A DNA stretch of 64,000 nucleotides from Dyella_B jejuensis. Its GTDB lineage: Bacteria > Pseudomonadota > Gammaproteobacteria > Xanthomonadales > Rhodanobacteraceae. Positions 60,863 to 64,000 of this stretch are shown here, piece after piece. The notes beneath the pieces were generated by a model, which had not been told where the DNA came from, ran no database searches, and saw nothing but the letters and a program-made list of their open reading frames with translations. The DNA lies in assembly GCF_044904675.1 (NCBI RefSeq), contig NZ_JADIKJ010000013.1, positions 1 to 64,000 of the forward strand, read 5' to 3'. The position numbers and the translations under genes are program-made. Every line of letters starts with the position of its first letter. Positions within the stretch are counted from its first letter, which is position 1.

Positions 60863-61813
60863 ATGCGTTTTCAGTTACTTGGCCGCAGCTTGCTGCTGTT
60901 TGCAATGTTCGCGCTGGCCGCCTGCCATAAGCAGGAAGACAGCATTACCGCGTCGGGCGGCGCCACGCCGGAGGCGGCCGTGCAGCAATCCGCGGCGCTG
61001 ATCAAGGCCGGCGACTTCGCCGGTTTCTGGAAGCATGCCCTGCCTCCCTCCGACTATGCCAACCTGCGCGCCGACTGGACGCATCCGCGCCCTGGCCAGC
61101 ACGCGATCACCGCGGAAGACCGCGTCCGCTTCGACCAGGCAGTCAAGCAGCTGACAGCGCCCAATGCCGAAACGACGCTGTACGACCAGCTCAAGCCCAA
61201 GCTGATCCAGATGGACCAGCAGTACCACGATCAGCTGCCGGTGCTGATCGGCATCGGCCAGGCCATTCTCACCAGCAGCATCGCGCAGAACACCACGCTG
61301 ACGGAAAGCGAGAAGCAGCAGGCCCGCGATGCACTCAACGTATTGCTGCCCTGGGCCCAGCAGACGCCATGGTTCGACCAGGACAAGGCCAAACAGGCGG
61401 TCGCCATAACAGTAGCCACGACCCGCCAGCTTCATCTGACAAGCGCGGACCAGCTGCAGAACATGGATTTCGACGCGGCGATGAAGGAATACGCCATCGC
61501 CTACGGCGGCATCAAGCAACTGCTCGCCATCTACGGGTTGTCCATCGATGACACGCTCGATTCGGTGAAGGTCAGCACCATCGGCATCGATCACGGGCAA
61601 GCACATGTGAAAGTCGATTACACCCTGCTCGGCAAACCGCTGAGCGCCGATTCCCAGCTGGTATTGGTCGATGGTCGCTGGTACAGCAAGGACCTGATCG
61701 ATAGCGAACGCGCCCAGCATCAACAATGGCTGCATCCGCCTGCACCGGCCACAAGCGCCCAGGCGCCCGCGGCCAGCGCCTCCTCCCGCACCGCGCTGGC
61801 GACAAAACCGTGA
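60863..61813 (+). CDS. Lipoprotein of unknown function
   Basis: 316 aa. Signal sequence with lipobox LAAC (lipid Cys21). Body is helical and rich in Gln/Asp/Ala, with EAAVQQSAALIKAGDFAGFWKHALPP and ADWTHPRPGQHAIT near the start, then several amphipathic helices, and a beta-hairpin region HGQAHVKVDYTLLGKP near the end. The Ala/Ser/Pro tail is disordered. The layout is like small NTF2- or DUF-type stress lipoproteins, but I do not recognise a family. It lies 22 bp upstream of plsB on the same strand and may share its transcript. Confidence 0.7.
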   Translation: MRFQLLGRSLLLFAMFALAACHKQEDSITASGGATPEAAVQQSAALIKAGDFAGFWKHALPPSDYANLRADWTHPRPGQHAITAEDRVRFDQAVKQLTAPNAETTLYDQLKPKLIQMDQQYHDQLPVLIGIGQAILTSSIAQNTTLTESEKQQARDALNVLLPWAQQTPWFDQDKAKQAVAITVATTRQLHLTSADQLQNMDFDAAMKEYAIAYGGIKQLLAIYGLSIDDTLDSVKVSTIGIDHGQAHVKVDYTLLGKPLSADSQLVLVDGRWYSKDLIDSERAQHQQWLHPPAPATSAQAPAASASSRTALATKP

Positions 61814-61835
61814 AGTAAGACGCACCCGCTACACT

Positions 61836-64000
61836 ATGCACATGCCGATGATGACGACCGCGGACCCCGCATACCGCAGCCGAGCCCCCTGGTGGTTCAA
61901 TCTCGCCGGGCACCTGCTCGAGCCCTGGTTGCGGATCCGCCGCGACCCAGCCGAGCCGGCCACCCTGCTGCGCGGCGACGCGCCCGTTTGCTACGTGATC
62001 GAGCGCGACGGTTTCTCCGATGCGTTGATCCTCGAGCGCGCCTGCCGCGAGGCGGGCTTGCCCAGCCCCATGCGGCCGCTGGCGCATACCCGCCGCCGCC
62101 GCTCGGTATTCGCGCTGGCCCGGCGCGACGGCGAACTGTTCGGCCGCAATCGCCAGCGTTCGCCAAACGAACCGTTCGGACAATTGATCCGCTCGCTGGA
62201 AGGTTTTCCAGAACGCGATATCCAGATCGTGCCCGTCTCCATCTACGTTGGCCGCGCGCCGACGCGCGAAAGCGGTTGGTTCAGCGTGCTGTTCTCGGAA
62301 AACTGGGTGGTGGTCGGCCGCTTCCGGCGCATGCTCGCATTGCTGCTCAACGGTCGCGATACCGTGGTGCATTTCTCCGCACCGGTCTCGTTGCGCACAG
62401 TGATGAACGAAGCCGGCGAGATCCGTCCGGAACGTTTCGCGCGCAAGCTGGCGCGCGTGTTGCGCACGCATTTCCGTCGTATCCGCGCCGCGGTGATCGG
62501 CCCCGACCTGTCGCACCGCCGTACCGTGGTCGATGCCGTGCTCAATGCCGAACCGGTGCGTGCCGCGATCGCCTCCACTGCTGCCAAGGAAAACATCAGC
62601 TACGCCAAGGCCTGGGAACGCGCGCACAAGATGATGGTGGAAATCGCCGCCGACTATTCGCATCCTGTGGTACGTTCGGCATCGTTCCTGCTGCGCAATT
62701 TCTGGAACAAGCTGTACGACGGCATCACCATGCACCACTTCGACAAGGCCCGCGCTGCGGCGCCCGGCTATGAAGTGGTCTATGTGCCCAGCCATCGCAG
62801 CCATGCCGATTACTTGCTGATGTCGTACCAGTTGCATGCCTCGGGCGTGGTGGTGCCGCACATCGCGGCCGGCGTGAATCTCAACCTGCCGCTGATCGGC
62901 CCGATCCTGCGCCGCGGCGGCGCGTTCTTCCTGCGCCGCAGCTTCAAGGGCAATGCGCTGTATCCGGTCGTGTTCAATGAATACGTCGCCCAGCTGATCG
63001 ATCGCGGCGTGCCGATGGAATATTTCATCGAAGGCGGGCGCTCGCGCACCGGCCGCCTGCTCGCGCCGCGCGCCGGCATGCTGGCGATGACGGTGCGCGC
63101 CTTCCTGCGCGCGCCGCGTCGTCCCGTGCTGTTCCAGCCGGTCTACATCGGCTACGAGAAGCTGATGGAGGGCAAGAGCTACATCGGCGAACTCTCCGGT
63201 AAGCCGAAAGAGAAAGAATCGCTGCTCGGACTGCTCCGTGGCCTTGGCGTGTTGCGCCAGCGGTATGGGCACGTGTCGCTGAATTTCGGCGAGCCGATCG
63301 AATTGACGCCGCTGCTCGACGACGCCAGCAGCGCGTGGCGCGAGACCACTGCCGACCCGGGCAGCAAGCCCGAATGGCTCAATGCGGTGGTCGATCGGTT
63401 GGCGGAAAAAATCCAGGTCAACATCAATCGTGCCGCCGACGTGAATCCAATCAACTTGCTGGCGTTGGCGCTGCTGGCCACGCCCAAGCATGCGATGGCC
63501 GAAAGCGATCTGCTCGCGCAACTGGACCTGGTGAAGGCGCTGCTCGAGGAGCTGCCCTATTCCGACCGCGTGACGCTTACGCCGCTGGCGCCCGACGCCA
63601 TCATCGCCTACGGCGAGCAAATGGGCTGGATCACGCGCGTGCGCCACCCGCTGGGCGACGTACTGACGGTGGAGGGCGAGCCGGCGGTACTGCTGAGCTA
63701 CTTCCGCAACAACGTACTGCATCTGACCGCCGCCGCTGCCTGGGTCGCGTGTTGCTTTCTCAACAACCGGCGCATGTCGCGCGCGTCGATTTTGCGGCTC
63801 GGCCGCATCATCTATCCCTTCATCCAGGGCGAACTGTTCCTGCCCTGGGACGGCGAGGGGTTTGCCGCGCAGTTGCAGGCGACCATCGATTTCTTCGTTC
63901 GCCGCGGCCTGCTGGAAGCCACCGGCGAAGGTCGCGTGCTGGAACGCGGTCCCGGGCAGGACGATGCCGCGTACCAGCTCAGGGTGATCGCACGCAGCCT
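61836..64000 (+). CDS. plsB: Glycerol-3-phosphate 1-O-acyltransferase (partial, 3' end outside window)
   Basis: 721 residues are present before the right edge cuts the frame. Start is unsure: ATGs at 61836, 61842, 61848 and 61851 are all in frame and none has a strong ribosome site. Acyltransferase motifs: HRSHAD (HX4D, His320/Asp325 counted from 61836), GPILRRGGAFFLRRSF, YFIEGGRSRTGRL and PVYIGYEKLMEG. The N-terminal roughly 300 residues are the PlsB-type regulatory/helical region. It adds the first acyl chain to glycerol-3-phosphate, the product of GpsA (42571-43596), at the inner membrane. Only the far C-terminus (about 100-150 aa) should be missing. Confidence 0.96.
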   Translation, partial: MHMPMMTTADPAYRSRAPWWFNLAGHLLEPWLRIRRDPAEPATLLRGDAPVCYVIERDGFSDALILERACREAGLPSPMRPLAHTRRRRSVFALARRDGELFGRNRQRSPNEPFGQLIRSLEGFPERDIQIVPVSIYVGRAPTRESGWFSVLFSENWVVVGRFRRMLALLLNGRDTVVHFSAPVSLRTVMNEAGEIRPERFARKLARVLRTHFRRIRAAVIGPDLSHRRTVVDAVLNAEPVRAAIASTAAKENISYAKAWERAHKMMVEIAADYSHPVVRSASFLLRNFWNKLYDGITMHHFDKARAAAPGYEVVYVPSHRSHADYLLMSYQLHASGVVVPHIAAGVNLNLPLIGPILRRGGAFFLRRSFKGNALYPVVFNEYVAQLIDRGVPMEYFIEGGRSRTGRLLAPRAGMLAMTVRAFLRAPRRPVLFQPVYIGYEKLMEGKSYIGELSGKPKEKESLLGLLRGLGVLRQRYGHVSLNFGEPIELTPLLDDASSAWRETTADPGSKPEWLNAVVDRLAEKIQVNINRAADVNPINLLALALLATPKHAMAESDLLAQLDLVKALLEELPYSDRVTLTPLAPDAIIAYGEQMGWITRVRHPLGDVLTVEGEPAVLLSYFRNNVLHLTAAAAWVACCFLNNRRMSRASILRLGRIIYPFIQGELFLPWDGEGFAAQLQATIDFFVRRGLLEATGEGRVLERGPGQDDAAYQLRVIARS

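Noticed and set aside
1..64000. tRNA, rRNA, riboswitch or prophage genes
   Set aside because: I looked for tRNA arms, rRNA landmarks, integrases and phage structural genes and saw none that I could support by eye.

Overview
The window is high-GC, densely packed chromosome of a gammaproteobacterium. A member of the Xanthomonadales (Rhodanobacteraceae/Xanthomonadaceae type, e.g. a Dyella-, Luteibacter- or Rhodanobacter-like organism) fits best. This is inferred from the layout of the aa3 cytochrome oxidase cluster, a PutA of about 1067 aa that lacks the N-terminal repressor domain, the secB-gpsA and rpmB-rpmG pairs, and PlsB next to an uncharacterised lipoprotein. No species call is possible without a database search.

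Layout. 1-5973 (minus strand) is an accessory type I secretion locus. It holds a large repeat protein that runs off the left edge, an LprI-type (lysozyme-inhibitor family) periplasmic protein, an HlyD-type adaptor and an HlyB-type ABC exporter. The stretch from about 560 to 2390 is clearly more AT-rich than everything around it. 6245-14426 is the aa3 oxidase and heme A cluster (ctaB, ctaA, a SCO-like thiol protein, SURF1, a twin-TM protein, subunits III, I and II, and a DUF2244 protein). 14777-25715 is metabolism with local regulators: PutA, a TlpA-like redoxin, an AraC regulator, a divergent ArsR/SDR pair with a striking operator, a coniferyl-type aldehyde dehydrogenase, a FadL porin and YcgL. 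25792-38966 carries a 6-TM ankyrin giant, a GT9 transferase, a Kef-type antiporter, a glutaminyl cyclase, HemB, a sedolisin protease, glucokinase, a HAD phosphatase and a Sel1-like protein. A 385-bp non-coding inverted-repeat element (39046-39430) sits between the Sel1-like gene and a SNF2 helicase. 42571-64000 is mostly housekeeping: gpsA-secB, rpmB-rpmG, a GH67 glucuronidase, a fatty-acid desaturase, an ABC/GldG-like/DUF4340 operon running into mutM, tdk, yfdX, rep, bluB, an AI-2E family permease, a class B-type acid phosphatase lipoprotein, another lipoprotein, and plsB, which is cut by the right edge.

The main candidate for a new system is the type I locus. The exported protein has an N-terminal region that resembles lysozyme-like hydrolases, and the gene next to it encodes a secreted LprI-family protein, a family known for lysozyme inhibition. 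Together with a dedicated HlyB/HlyD pair this looks like a contact or diffusible antibacterial toxin-immunity-exporter module. The second candidate is the 385-bp element. It has near-perfect 32-bp terminal inverted repeats and two internal hairpins that differ only by paired compensatory changes.
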